From Arbacia lixula (taxonomy: Eukaryota; Echinodermata; Echinoidea; Arbacioida; Arbaciidae), in assembly GCA_963669155.1 (NCBI GenBank), contig OZ022586.1, positions 671,050 through 735,049 of the forward strand: a DNA stretch of 64,000 bases. Direction: 5' to 3'. The translations under genes and the position numbers were made by a program. Positions within the stretch are counted from its first letter, which is position 1; each line of letters opens with the position of its first letter. Shown here one piece after another: positions 1 through 11,645 of the stretch. Under the pieces are notes generated by a model that ran no database searches, had not been told where the DNA came from, and saw only the letters and a list, made by a program, of their open reading frames with translations.

Positions 1-78
1 CACCATTGAGTCATCTTCGCACTAGTAATACACACCATTCATATAGGGCAGTATGAAGTGTGGCATAAAACGAGTTAG
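1..78 (+). repeat. TTAAC-type short interspersed repeat, copy at window start
   Basis: It contains the family core TAATACACACCATTC followed by ATAGGGCAGTATG and ends in CGAGTTAGC. About a dozen related copies occur in the window. The left end may be cut by the window edge. Confidence 0.6.
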
Positions 79-477
79 CTAAGAATTATGCTCATTGTTT
101 TAATTGGAATATTTTCACGGATGACGGTGTCATGAACTCTTTTGCAAGCTGTTCTTTCACAATTGACACCCTTGCAACTTCCATGTACATCGCCCAATAA
201 TACCTTCCACTACACCGACTACTTACTACACATGCGATACTACTAGGAGAGAACATATATCTACTGCTGTGTGTTACTACAATATCTTGATGTGCAAGAA
301 TAGCATGTTATGCAGCAATATTTGATTCGGTCAAACAGTGATTCACGAAAGTCTAAAAAATGACAGCTCATGCACAGTACATATGGACACATGGAATGAT
401 TAGTGTTTATCATTTGATGGTTGATTGGAAGGAATTGAGATTGTCATTTTGGCTCATCATAATTTCCCCCCTCGCAG

Positions 478-605
478 CAAGCTCCCATCCCAGCCACTTC
501 CATCAGAGTTAATCTTCCAGAAGGACGCCATCAGTGACGGGCTACGAAGCAGTGGGCATGACATCTCGCGCCTCAACGCACCCTTTATACACGAACCATC
601 GTCAG
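478..605 (+). CDS. Unidentified host gene, first visible exon
   Basis: Acceptor is a pyrimidine tract ending CGCAG at 473-477. Donor is CAG|GTAAAG at 605/606. It enters one base before a codon boundary and leaves one base into the next codon. It encodes 42 full codons, including the stretches KLPSQPLPSE and DISRLNAPF. Confidence 0.7.
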
Positions 606-3076
606 GTAAAGCTCATACTTTCTATACAGTAGAATCTGAGATCATACATCTTACTATAAAACAATATTTAATACAAATTTATGTACCTATTACTATTTGA
701 TATCATTTTATTGCTATCATATTTTCATTATTGTTTTTAGTACCGGTAATTGGTTTAATGATTAATGTCATTTTGCGGAGAGACAATAGAGGACATAATC
801 TTTGTTATTCTTCTCCTCTCTGTAGTAATAAGATTGATTGATCTGTTAGAAAATAAGCAAAAAGAAAGAAAAAAGCAGGTATCATGTCATTATGAGCTTA
901 GCGGTTAGCCTGGTGGATAGTGTAGATGCATGTTCAAGTCCTGCATGGTCATCTTTTTCTTTGCCTTTTTTGAACGAACAGATCAATCTCATTACTATGC
1001 AGAGTAACAGCAAAACAGAAATTGCATCAATGTTATTAGTATTATTGTTATGTACAAGATTGAATTGAACTAAGCAGACTTTTGTTGTTTTTGTTGTTGT
1101 TGCAGTTGAGTATCGTCCGAGGAGTGGTGCTGATGTAGGGTCTGTTCACATTGAGATGGAGTCAGCCCAGTCCTCTCCCACAGGCATCAGGGTAAGACCC
1201 AGCAGTGTGAACGCAATCAAGTTCAATTGAGTTTTTATTCAATTTTCATTTCAGTTTTACTAAATTCTCAATTCAATTTGACTTAAGTTTCACTTACATT
1301 TTAATAGATTCTCAATACAATTTTATTTAATGGTCTATTCAATTGAATTCACATATCAATTCATTTAGTTGGATTTTCAATTCAATATTCAGGTCAATCA
1401 TGTTATGCTGATAACCATTTAGTCAATTTTCGATTGAATTAAAATGATTAAAATCTACACTGCTCTCTTTTTTCCAGTAATGCACCCAGGAGCTTTTGAT
1501 GTATTTTTCATTCAAATTCAAATTAATTCAATGTTCAATTTTCAATTCAATTCATGTCAGGTGATTATCTAGTACTCCTCTTTCTTTTCTTCAGAAACAC
1601 CCCTGAGAGCTGGTGATGTAATTTTGATTGAATTCAAAATTAAATGCACTTGAAATAAATCATCAAATCAATTTGATATGACTAAACTTTTAATTCATTT
1701 CAATTCAAATAAAATTTCAAATCAATTGAACATGATTAAATTTTCAATTCAATTCAATTTTTAAAAGCAAATTGTTGATTATCTACTCCTCTCTCATTCT
1801 TCAGAAACACCCCCAGGAGCTGGTGACGTTCGAGTCACTGAAGAAGGTGCTCACCCCAATGACGGTGGTAGACGGGGTCGGGGCGGAGGAGGAGAGGGAG
1901 AAGAGGTTGGCTATCCTCAATCTCTTCCAGAACTCATCCCTAGACCAGCTCGCTGCAACGGCAGAACAGAGGGTATGGATTCAAAATTGTAACAATAAAC
2001 ATGACTCGTTGTGTTAATGTAGTAGGCTTATCACAAGTCATTGATGTATTAATGCAGTAAGCTTATTTCTAGTGAGGATTACACAACCATGTTATCCAAA
2101 TAAGATCACTGACTTGAGTGATGTGGGTGCTGGGATGGGGTTTGCGCTGAAGTGGGGGTGATGGATTACCGTTTTCTTATCAAATATATGTACATGTATA
2201 CCCAAGATATATTTGTGGTCTTGTTCTCTTTTATTTCCATTCTATTTGCAGAGTGAAAGGTGGCACAAGAAACTCAATGACATCTTGGATACAGTGGTAA
2301 AGTAAGTAAACAGTCATTGTAACTCTCTGCATGCTACATGTCAACTCATTCCCAAGTAATACACACCAAGCCCATAGAGCTCTATTTTATCTGGCCCACA
2401 ATGGGTTCATCATATCATCAGTGTTGTGATTTCACCCTTGTAACTCACAATTCTCACAGTCATGAGAGTAAAAAATCTGACCTGCTTTAAACCCGTTTAC
2501 TACCAAGGTTCTTACTCAAAAAGCAGGTCCCCAGAAACATGAATATCATATGCCCATATTCAGATCAGAGGTTTAATGCAAACAGTGTTAGTTCTAAACC
2601 CATGTACTGACTTAATGGAATGCCAAATAAAACGGCATAAAAGAACATTTTTACTTCATATAATTGATTTTTGTCCTCGAAATCACTGTGGTATATTGAG
2701 TTTGTCCACATGGTATTTACAGCAAATGATTGAAACCGCCCACTGAGGTGATTTTGTGATGAAAATCAATGAGTTTGTGGCAGCAGCAGATTATTGATTT
2801 TATGCCCCTTAAAGGATTAGATCTATGTTTAGGATGTTGTCAAAGTTACACGTAAACACAGTTGTGAATAATATGTGTTAGGACTATCAATCCACTACTA
2901 TCATGACCACTGCATCTTTCTTCCCCCCTCCCCCTCCTTCACCCCCCCCCCCCCCCTCCTACAGGACCCCTCTCTCCCCGGCTGGGAGCCCGGTAAAGGC
3001 TGACCCCCACACCCCCGCTGTCTTCCACTCCGTGCCCACCTACGAGATGAAGTTCCCAGAGCTCTGCGTCTACTAG
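478..3076 (+). CDS. 3' part of an unidentified host gene (five exons, C-terminus)
   Basis: Five exons join in phase: 478-605, 1106-1191, 1805-1972, 2252-2301 and 2965-3076. Each is bounded by AG/GT signals, and the last ends in TAG at 3074-3076. The upstream exons lie before the window, so about 180 C-terminal residues are visible. The segment is hydrophilic, with no membrane span. It has a Pro/Ser-rich stretch with TPLSP-like possible phospho-sites near the end, a helical charged part (GAEEEREKR, SERWHKKLNDILD) and a C-terminus ending in PELCVY. I do not recognise the family. That it is real is supported by consistent phase over five exons, conserved-looking junctions and much higher GC in exons than in introns. 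The 3' UTR runs towards the 38-bp minisatellite. No AATAAA is seen between the stop and that array. Confidence 0.75.
893..955 (+). repeat. tRNA-like fragment, probable SINE remnant in intron
   Basis: A GTTCAAGTCC sequence at about 939-948 matches a pol III B box, with TTAGCCTGGTGG upstream as a weak A-box-like stretch. No full cloverleaf can be drawn. A relict tRNA-derived repeat is the best guess. Confidence 0.3.
1106..1191 (+). CDS. Unidentified host gene, second visible exon
   Basis: Acceptor TTGCAG ends at 1105 and donor AGG|GTAAGA at 1191/1192. It completes the split Gly/Val codon and ends on a codon boundary. It encodes VEYRPRSGADVG and a Ser-rich end. Confidence 0.72.
1195..1804 (+). 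repeat. AT-rich intron with repeated TTCAATTCAA tracts and duplicated splice-acceptor segments
   Basis: The intron consists of degenerate TTCAATTCAATT-type repeats. They alternate with two imperfect copies of the true acceptor and exon start (pyrimidine tract, TTCAG, AAACACCC, GAGCTGGTGA), near 1475-1510 and 1565-1625. The third, intact copy is the real exon start at 1805. Confidence 0.7.
1805..1972 (+). CDS. Unidentified host gene, third visible exon
   Basis: Acceptor CTTCAG ends at 1804 and donor AGG|GTATGG at 1972/1973. It is exactly 56 codons, phase 0 at both ends. It encodes LVTFESLKKVL and a charged EEEREKR helix. Two degenerate copies of its acceptor and first codons lie in the intron upstream (near 1475-1510 and 1565-1625). 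Confidence 0.75.
2252..2301 (+). CDS. Unidentified host gene, fourth visible exon
   Basis: Acceptor TTTGCAG ends at 2251. A strong donor AA|GTAAGT sits at 2301/2302. It has sixteen codons plus two bases, encoding SERWHKKLNDILDTVV, which looks like an amphipathic helix. Confidence 0.7.
2342..2402 (+). repeat. TTAAC-type short interspersed repeat, partial copy in intron
   Basis: It contains AGTAATACACACCAAGCCCA followed by TAGAGCTCTATTTT, matching the core of the family, but lacks clear terminal repeats. Confidence 0.5.
2965..3076 (+). CDS. Unidentified host gene, terminal exon
   Basis: Acceptor CTACAG ends at 2964 after a long C-run. The first base completes the Lys codon started in the previous exon. 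The reading frame stops at TAG 3074-3076. The encoded tail is Pro/Ser-rich (TPLSPAGSP) and ends FPELCVY. Confidence 0.72.
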
Positions 3077-3299
3077 CCGTCGTCTTCAGCCAAGAACACT
3101 GCCCGTCTCCATTTCCTGTGTGAGGGGGACTCTTTAGAAGTTCACCGTCTGGTTGGCATTTTGTATTATGGAAAACAGTCCAATGATTTTGTAAATTGAA
3201 TAACTAAATTTATGTTATTTAAGTCACCCACTGTCTCAATTCCATGATGTTTTTTTGTATGTACATGTACCAAGTTAGACCATTGTTAAAACTATTTAA

Positions 3300-4790
3300 C
3301 TGTTATCCTGACATTACTAGACTGAGTTGTGATAGCAGTGTGTAGTCTAAACTGTATGTGAATTAGACTAAGTTTTTATTGCAGTGCTTAGTCTATGTGT
3401 CAAGACTAAAGTACGATAGCAGTGCTTAGTCTATGTGTTCAGACTAAGGTATGATAGCAGTGCTTAGCCTTTGTGTCCAGACTAAGGTATGATAGCAGTG
3501 CTTAGTCTATGTGTCTAGACTAAGGTATGATAGCAGTGCTTAGTCTTTGTGTCTAGACTAAGGTATGATAGCAGTGCTTAGTCTATGTGTCCAGACTAAG
3601 GTATGATATCAGTGCTTAGTCTTTGTTCCCAGACTAAGGTATGATAGCAGTGCTTAGTCTTTGTGTCAAGACTAAGGTATGATAGCAGTGCTTAGTCTTT
3701 GTGTCCAGACTAAGGTATGATAGCAGTGCTTAGTCTTTGTGTCCAGACTAAAGTATGTTAGCAGTGCTTAGTCTATGTGTGCAGACTAAAGTATGATAGC
3801 AGTGCTTAGTCTTTGTGTGTAGACTAAAGTATGATAGCAGTGCTTAGTCTTTGTGTCCAGACTAAGGTATGATAGCAGTGCTTAGTCTATGTGTGCAGAC
3901 TAAAGTACGATAGCAGTGCTTAGTCTATGTGTCCAGACTAAAGTATGAAAGCAGTGCTTAGTCTATGTGTCCAGACTAAAATGAGTGCTTAGTCTTTGTG
4001 TCTAGACTAAAGTATGATAGCAGTGCTTAGTCTATGTGTCTAGACTAAAGTATGATAGCAGTGCTTAGTCTTTGTTTCTAGATTAAGTTATGATAGCAGT
4101 GCTTAGTCTTTGTGTGTAGACTAAAGTATGATAGCAGTGCTTAGTCTTTGTGTCCAGACTAAGGTATGATAGCAGTGCTTAGTCTATGTGTGCAGACTAA
4201 AGTACGATAGCAGTGCTTAGTCTATGTGTCCAGACTAAAGTATGAAAGCAGTGCTTAGTCTATGTGTCCAGACTAAAATGAGTGCTTAGTCTTTGTGTCT
4301 AGACTAAAGTATGATAGCAGTGCTTAGTCTATGTGTCTAGACTAAAGTATGATAGCAGTGCTTAGTCTTTGTTTCTAGATTAAGTTATGATAGCAGTGCT
4401 TAGTCTTTTTGTCTAGACTATAGTATGATAGCAGTGCTTAGTCTATGTGTTTCTAGACTAAGGTATGATAGCAGTGCTTAGTCTTTGTGTCCAGACTAAA
4501 GTATGATAGCAGTGCTTTTTTTTCTGTCTAGACTAAAGTATGATAGCAGTGCTTTTTTCTGTCTAGACTAAAGTATGATAGCAATGCTTAGTCTATGTGT
4601 TTAGACTAAGGTATGATAGCAGTGCTTAGTCTTTATGTCCAGACTAAAGTATGATAGCAGTGCTCTTTTCTGTCTAGACTAAAGTATGATAGCAGTGCTT
4701 AGTCTATGTGTTTAGACTTAAGTATGAAAGCAGTGCTTAGTCTTTGTTTCTAGACTAAGGTATGATAACTGTACATAGTCTAATTGTCAA
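3300..4790. repeat. 38-bp minisatellite, each unit with a hairpin (CTTAGTCT..AGACTAAG)
   Basis: About 38 tandem units of about 38 bp follow the stop codon of the left gene. Nearly every unit carries the perfect 8-bp inverted repeat CTTAGTCT / AGACTAAG around an 8-nt loop (TTGTGTCC-like). The rest of the unit is a constant TATGATAGCAGTG-like spacer. A block of about 297 bp (about 3797-4093) is repeated nearly identically at about 4094-4390. The repeat is therefore also organised at a higher order. It may be transcribed as 3' UTR, which is inference. Confidence 0.93.
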
Positions 4791-5446
4791 GATTAAGTTT
4801 TAAGTGTGTCGGTGTAGTTCACAATCTAGAACCTCAACAACTTTGCGGCATCTGATTGCAATATTTACAGTGTGTTCTTAGAGGACCAATATTATATATG
4901 TGATGTAGAACAATGTTGGGTAGGTGTTCACAGCTTCTGTTATCTTTGAAGCAAATGTATTGTGAAATATCTTAATTAGAGATATAACCACTATGAATAC
5001 ACAAATTATTGAATGAAATAAGATCTATTAATGTACAGTATATATATATTTATGTATATATATATATGATGTATATGTCGAGTCGTCATATCATGAAGAT
5101 TTGTGAAATGTATTGCAACCGTCTACCGCAAAACACACCATTATCCGTGCATGTGTATATAGGTATTTATGAGTGTTAATCAAATTATTTCCATGTGTTA
5201 GGTGACCAAGTGGAAACTGTTAGTGTGTATTAGAAATCAGGGACATTATTCCTTTTTGGAGACCTGCTAGATTCTAGCTTACCATGCCCTTATGCAACAT
5301 TCCATTTTGTACAGATGTCATCCATGATGTAGTTTATAGTTTTGAGCTTCAGACGAACAATTGTGTATGTACCTTGTGTTTTTCTCCCCTATGATCCCAT
5401 TTTGGAGGTTGCCATGGTTTTTAGTGGATGTGAACTACACTTGTAT

Positions 5447-5665
5447 CATTCAAGCAAGTGACTTGATCTACATTGCTGCTCTCCACCCAAGAGTAAAACA
5501 GGGTGTCTGGCCGGAGGTCTACGATTAATGCCAGTTTGTGGATGATCTTGACCCAGCACTGATATCAGGCAGCGGGCAAGAAATATTCCCCAGGGAGTGG
5601 AGATGGTGCACATATAAGTGCATGATTTGTTTTTGTATCCAGCCATCAGGACTGTACTTGTAACA
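5447..5665 (+). repeat. SINE body fragment (headless copy)
   Basis: It aligns by eye to the SINE at 56696-56890. Shared features are a CAAG..ACTT..ATC(T/C)ACAT(T/C)GCT..CTCTCCAC block, a downstream CCCAGGGAGTGGAGATGGTG block, and a TGTATCCAG..TGTAAC end. The tRNA-like head is missing. Confidence 0.6.
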
Positions 5666-5717
5666 TCTCTTCTCGATGCAGTCTCCATACTGCATAGTGA
5701 GACAAATCCTCAACATA

Positions 5718-6020
5718 ATTAACTCTCTCGTTACCATTGGCATAAAGATGTGTAGTAAGCCAATGGGATCTTCAAGACCTGGTAACGTAAGGGTTAGCTC
5801 TCTCATTACCATTGGCATGGAGATGTGTAGAAAGCCAATGAAGTTTTCAAGGCCTGGTAACCTAAGAGTTAACTCTCACACTACCATTGGCATAAAGATG
5901 TGTAGTAAGCCAATGGGGTTTTCAAGGCCTGGTAACGTAAGAGTTAACTCTCTCATTACCATTGACATAAAGGTTTGCAGTAAGCCAATGGGGTCTTCAA
6001 AGCCTGGTAATGTAAGGGTT
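5718..6020. repeat. 75-bp tandem array of palindromic units
   Basis: Four units with start-to-start distance of exactly 75 bp (TACCATTGGC at about 5732, 5807, 5882 and 5957). Each unit is bounded by GTTAACTC / GAGTTAAC-like ends. Most contain the stem CCATTGGC / GCCAATGG. Because 75 is divisible by 3, one plus-strand frame stays open for 121 codons. I regard that as a by-product of the repeat. Confidence 0.85.
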
Positions 6021-6040
6021 AAAAATAGAAAACTGTCCTG

Positions 6041-6108
6041 AAGCTAGTGGTAGCATAGTGCCCAGCCAGCAGTAGGTACAGGGTTCAAATCCCTACATGG
6101 TCTAGCTT
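6041..6108 (+). repeat. tRNA-like element, probable SINE head or tRNA relic
   Basis: A 7-bp stem AAGCTAG (6041-6047) / CTAGCTT (6102-6108) encloses an A-box-like TGGTAGCATAG and a B box GGTTCAAATCC at 6082-6092, with a T-arm-like AGGG/CCCT stem. At 68 nt it is short for a tRNA, and I cannot place an anticodon arm. A tRNA-derived repeat is more likely than a working tRNA. Confidence 0.4.
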
Positions 6109-6109
6109 A

Positions 6110-6900
6110 TGTATTTGGTGTTTTGTTACAGATTGATTTAAATGAATGGAAAACATGGAGAATGCCAGTATTGAGTAAGATCAAGATTGTATGATGACGG
6201 TATGTAGGGGGCTTTGTGTAAAGATTATTTTAAAACAATATTGAGTGTAATGATACATGTATAACAATCTAGTGTATGTAGCTACATGATTTGAGGATTG
6301 ATTCAGTGGAATTGTTTGGAGAGGAAAATCGTTCAATGACTTTTACTACATGTATAAGTCAGTAGAACACAGAATTTAAAGAATTCATATTGCTATAATT
6401 TTCATTTTCCATTTCTAACAAGAACCTGAGGCCAACAGGCAAACTACGTAAAAGTATGTTTTTCATGTCATAGCTGAATTCTAAATAATATTAATCTTTA
6501 TGTTGTTTTTGAGGTTCATGCAAAACTTCCCTTAATAATAATCATACTTGAAATGAAGAACTATTCACATTCGATATTCATCAAGAATGTAAGAGCACAA
6601 ATTCTATTCTAATACAATACATCTTTAGATACATATAGAGATACTTTGGTGCAATATGTAAATTAAAGCCAGAGAGAGATTCTGTACCTGACGGTTTCTT
6701 GAAGTTTGTGTGTGTTTTTCCTTTGTCTGGTTGTCTGTTGAGATTGTTGTGTTTGGGAGGGGGAAAGGTGGATGGGTGTTGGGGTGCCTTGGGGTATTGT
6801 TATCGCTGAAGTTGCATCCAGCAATGCAAATTGGATGGGAGGAGGAATTATTCTGAAGTTGAATTGTTCAGCAAATGTGTAGATTGGGTTAAGGCTCATG
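6110..6900. other. Intergenic, nothing recognised
   Basis: AT-rich sequence with no coding frame, splice pattern or repeat that I can support. Confidence 0.5.
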
Positions 6901-6915
6901 TGCGGCACAAATACT

Positions 6916-7062
6916 ACACACACACACACACACACATACACACACACACACGTACATAAACACACAATTACACATGTACGTACACGATTATACATACATA
7001 TACAGTACATAGTTTATACATACAATTCTCTCTGTCCCCCTTCCTCTTTCTCCCCCCCCCCC

Positions 7063-7112
<50 letters not shown>

Positions 7113-7142
7113 TATCTCTCTCTCTCTCCCTCTCTCTCTCCC

Positions 7143-7190
<48 letters not shown>

Positions 7191-7200
7191 CCTCTCCCTC

Positions 7201-7242
<42 letters not shown>

Positions 7243-7245
7243 CAG
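6916..7245. repeat. (CA)n and (CT)n microsatellites
   Basis: A CA/CACG tract at 6916-6965 is followed by about 180 bp of CT repeat at 7065-7240. The Ser/Leu-only frames across it are repeat artefacts. Confidence 0.95.
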
Positions 7246-7740
7246 TTCTTCTCACAAATCACAAAGAGCAGCAGTTTATCAAATTGTTTAAGTTGTGCAT
7301 TAATTTCTCAAGCTGGCAAAACCAGATGCTACATCAATTCGAATTCAATATCTTTATTGTTTTCAGAGAATACCTATGTGAAACGGGTGTAAAATGATAC
7401 GGGATAATACATCATAACTATAGAAATAAGCATCACATAAAAGTATCTTAAACAGCCCAGCAAACAATATTATCAACAGAAAGAACGCCTATGTAGTCAA
7501 TTGGATGTAATGTTAAGAAATAAGAAAGTTGTGATTACACACATGATTATATGAAAGAACATTATCGAATTGTGGGTCACAGTTTTGTACCTTATTACAA
7601 CATGTTTTATTAATTGTCATCATGTTTTAATGGGAGAACAAATGGAAAACATTGGCATTCCTTTGTTTCACATTATTGAGCGTGTTACGGGATAATGTAA
7701 CTGTAGAACAAAACAACCCGAAGTTTTCTGTGATTTTAAG

Positions 7741-8535
7741 ACAGGGCATCCCTTTTTTTTTTCAAAAGTCACATAAATCGGCAGGAATCAGCAGTATACC
7801 CTAACGATGACATGTGTGAAATCTCAGTCATAGCTTTTCCAACCTTTTGAGCATGTTGGGGGAAAACGTGACAAACCAGCCTTTTGAAACTTACAGCAAC
7901 CATAATCTACATTCATATACATGCACCATCATTACTTCAGTATATCGCACAATAGACCGTTTTGTTAAATGTTATGCACATCGTTCAAACAATACATCAC
8001 CAATGGTAACCCCAAGGCTTGTCCGAGGTTTGTCCCAGTAGTAACAACTGATATAATCAGAGTGCGTTCCACCAACAGACCGGTTTACTAACATATTCAA
8101 ATCTTATGCATACCAGTTTAACAAAGATTGTGGAAAGATTGCGGAAAGCTAGCCCGAGTTTTGCCCGACATAGCAACACATAATGTATGCAAAGAGGATT
8201 CAAAGTACTGAAATGCCATTGTTGGTTACAGGTTAATAGAATAACTCGTTACTAGGCCCCGAGGGAAGAAACATCCATAAATTTGAGTACATTAGTAAAC
8301 CGATCTATTGATACTAAATCATACGGGTGAATGTAATAACGCGTTAGTAAGCAGTTGGGTGAAAGGTCGTGAATACATTACGAATATGGTCTATTGTGCG
8401 CCCCTGCCTCAACGTATTACTACTGAGCGGAGAGTCGCAATGTGCGATGTTACAATCTCCGGTCTATGGGCTGCAAGAACCTGTAGGCTTTGGGCAACCG
8501 TTAAAAAACTACACCCAAGCTATCAATGAATATCA
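7741..8535 (+). repeat. Old interspersed repeat, copy 1
   Basis: The start (GGAATCAGCAGTATACCCTA..) matches 30220-30245, and a matching part lies near 9395-9460. The end (CTCCGGTCTATGGGC..GGCTTTGGGCAACC) matches 30690-30730. The family is diverged and non-coding here. Its middle contains a further internal repeat on TTATGCACAT..TCAAACAATAC, also seen near 31180-31210. Confidence 0.55.
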
Positions 8536-9334
8536 TTCCGCACAAAGACAGTTTCCAATTTTATTATTGGAAAGGAGGGTCTTATACATCATTTTCTTTC
8601 ATGTTTTTCTGATGGGGGAGGGGGGACCAAATTGTATTTGTTTGACCTGCAAGTAAAAGCTCTCGTTACATTCGTAACATGTATCATTCGTCACAACTCT
8701 CTGCGATGATCAACAGCTGCATTGGCCGCATGTCTCAAATAGGAAACCGAGTTCGCAACCACTGTACGAGTTAACTCTGCATGACTTGTGCATCGTCTAA
8801 TATTTGCCAAGTAGAATACACAAAATCGTTACAGCGAACACATTTTATTGACATATATGTCATTTCGTTATGTAATATCTTCTATGCCATTTGAGAAGAT
8901 AATTTCACTCACCTCCACCGCGGTATCATATTACTCCCATCACAAACCCGGAATAATGTTCCTTTGCGTTAGTTGTTGCAATGGTAGGCAAACTTTTTCT
9001 CTACGCTTAGTCCACCCCCCATTTCCATGGTACCCATCTACTGTTTTGCACCTCACATATAACTTCCAACACCTGTTTAGCTACCCTTTATTTGTCCTAC
9101 AATTTCTACGCATTTTATCAAACTTGTTACCATGGTTACCAACACGTCTGATAATTGACTGGATATTCTCTTTAGCCTGTGTCCAGTGTTCACTTTGGAC
9201 AGTTTGTCATCAGTAAAGCATACATCTCCTCTATAGCTGTATTTTTTGTGGCGCAAAAACGGTGAAAATGATGTATTTAAGAAGATGCATCGGTACTTCG
9301 TGACGTGATTTCAACCTAACGTTTACCCTTCAGT

Positions 9335-9700
9335 CTCTTAACATAAAAGTGGGTGGCACTTTTACTATAGTCATGAAACTTGGTATAGATCAAGAGCATA
9401 CCCTAATGACAACATGTTTGAAAGCTTACAGTCAAAGCTTCGCGAACCTTTTCAGGAACATTTAAAAAAAACTATCCTTGTAAACGTTTGAAACACCAAG
9501 TTTCGTTGTGACCAGGGTTACCATTCATATACCGCGTTGCACTGGTCAGTGGGCAGGTCAGTGGGCATGTCAGCGGGGCACCGTTTGCCTCTACGCAGTA
9601 CTGAAGCGCGAATAGCAGTGACGTGTGCTGAGTGGTATCCGATCTACGGGAACCTACTCGAAATCAATATGAATCTGCTCAAAGTAAGTTAACAGTTTTG
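9335..9700 (+). repeat. Old interspersed repeat, copy 2
   Basis: It shares with the 30.2-kb copy the block ATACCCTAA..GTTTGAAA, the block CTTGTAAACGTTTGA..CACC, the GGTCAGTGGGCAGGTCAG-like block and the end GGAACCTACTCGAAATC. No coding content. Confidence 0.6.
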
Positions 9701-10975
9701 AAACCATGAGGGCAGTTTATATACATTGCTTTTTTTTTAAGATTTTCCCTGGTATTCATAAATTATTTTTTGACCGGCGTAAGAGCTAACCTAACTTTAA
9801 AGGAGCATATAATGAAACCGCATCAAAATAATATCAACAATATGGACCTTAGTACACATGAATATATCGACCATTAGAATAAACATTTTTTTGTAATCAC
9901 ATCCACACAGTATATATACGAGTACAAAATGCCTATCTAGCTAAATAATCAGGAATTGACAAAAACAACGTAAAGCAGTGAATAGTTACCTAAACGATAC
10001 TCAAAGTTATTCAACATGTATCCCGTATAGTCATTTACAGATCAACTACACGTATCTGAAGTCACAATGGTATTAAATCCGAAAGACAACGATTTGGTAA
10101 GTTAACAATGGTAATGGTATCTACACTGAAGTCACCGTACAGACAGAGAGACCCAATCAACACCCGCATATTCAATAAACCTTTTGAATATTATATCCTT
10201 TAACATTTCGTTCATCGCACATGATGTTGTTTTGTCAAATATCGACACACAATCGCTGCATATATATTTTTTGTGGCAGCATCACTTCATATGATTTATG
10301 TAAATGCAGGCTATATATTTAATGATATAATAATATTGTTTATTGCTCGACATATCCTCATATAAATACTACATTGTGAATTTGGCTGCAGCTAAATATA
10401 GGCGTGAAATGTAGCATTTTCGTCCAACCATGCCCATGGCGACACGTGGGGTGGGGTGGGGGACGTATCTCCATCCTTCTAGCAATGGCCATACTCGACG
10501 ATCCATTTATTGAGAGATCGCGATTAAAAGTGTAGCAAAATAGTTTACCAGGAATACATGTATGATAAATTATATGTAAATATCATAAAATTATATACGG
10601 TATAGTACATGCAGCTGTGAGGAACATACGTGGTTAGTATATCAACTCTTCTCCCAATGCTCAGACCAATAATACGTACTTGTTTTAAATACATATAAGA
10701 TATGTACATTCACTAGTTTATCCCACCGCCTTGCTCTGTATACGGACTGACTTATATAATGGAGAGCCTCGCATCTCCCAGTAAGGCGATTTATCGTGAG
10801 ATAGTCTCCGAAATCTGTCGCTCATTATTCGTGACATCACTCTGGTGATTGCGTAAAAAAAACAGCACAGCAGCATAGTCGGCGTTGACCGACTTATAGT
10901 TGATTGGATACATTTTATCTTATTTAAACGCCGACCAAACTTTCTTCAAAGTAACGTGTAAAAAGCGTTGCCACA
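9700..10975. other. Intergenic, nothing recognised
   Basis: AT-rich DNA between the old repeat and the 3' flank of the TINAG-like gene. No frame with coding character and no structured repeat stood out. Confidence 0.45.
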
Positions 10976-11635
10976 TCGGATGCGTATGCGTCACGCCAAT
11001 GCGTCAAGCTCAATGCACCAAGCTCAATGCGTCAAGCTTAATGTAAATTGATGAGTCGGCTAGTTTGCATTACATGTGAAACTGACGTGACACCATAACA
11101 GATTACATAAAGTTCATTGATATTGAACACTTGACTCACTGACGCAATACGGATCCTGTGTGGCAAGGCCCTTGATCCGTTTTAATCCACTCAAATCAAA
11201 TGTGATCCTTGGATATTCCTTCAGTCGAAGTTGAGATACAAAACAACCAGCGGTCTGACTGCAATCTATACGCAGACCCCAACGTAAAGAATGCGTCAAT
11301 TATGACAATAGTTAATGTTTCCACGTGCGTCTTTTAAACTACATCAAACGGAGGGGGCTTTATATAAAGTCGATTTCCCGGCAGCGCTCGACAAGGCAAA
11401 CTCGGCCAAAAGCGCCTGCCTCCGACGTTGGAACAACGCCTGTGTTTAACAGAGTCGTGATGCGTCGTCTGACGTAACTCCAGGCAACGAGCGATTAATG
11501 ACGTATCTGGTTGCTGGTACTTCAAAACGCCAAATCGGCAGATATTCAGCATAAGCTAAATGTCAGTATCATACAGGATAACCACAACGTCGTTTAATGC
11601 TCCGTCACGTAATCCAACGTCGTATAAAATTGACG

Positions 11636-11645
11636 TTTATTTATT
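11636..11645 (-). terminator. Polyadenylation signals of the TINAG-like gene
   Basis: Two overlapping AATAAA hexamers on the minus strand lie about 170 bp past the stop codon of the last exon. They are the first such motifs seen downstream. Confidence 0.55.

Noticed and set aside
3300-4790. CRISPR-like array
   Set aside because: Regular repeats, but the spacers are not unique and the genome is eukaryotic; it is a minisatellite.
5676-6041. 121-codon periodic frame
   Set aside because: Open only because the tandem unit is 75 bp; no start context or splice partner.
6041-6108. Functional tRNA gene
   Set aside because: Acceptor and B box are good, but length is 68 nt and no anticodon arm can be placed.
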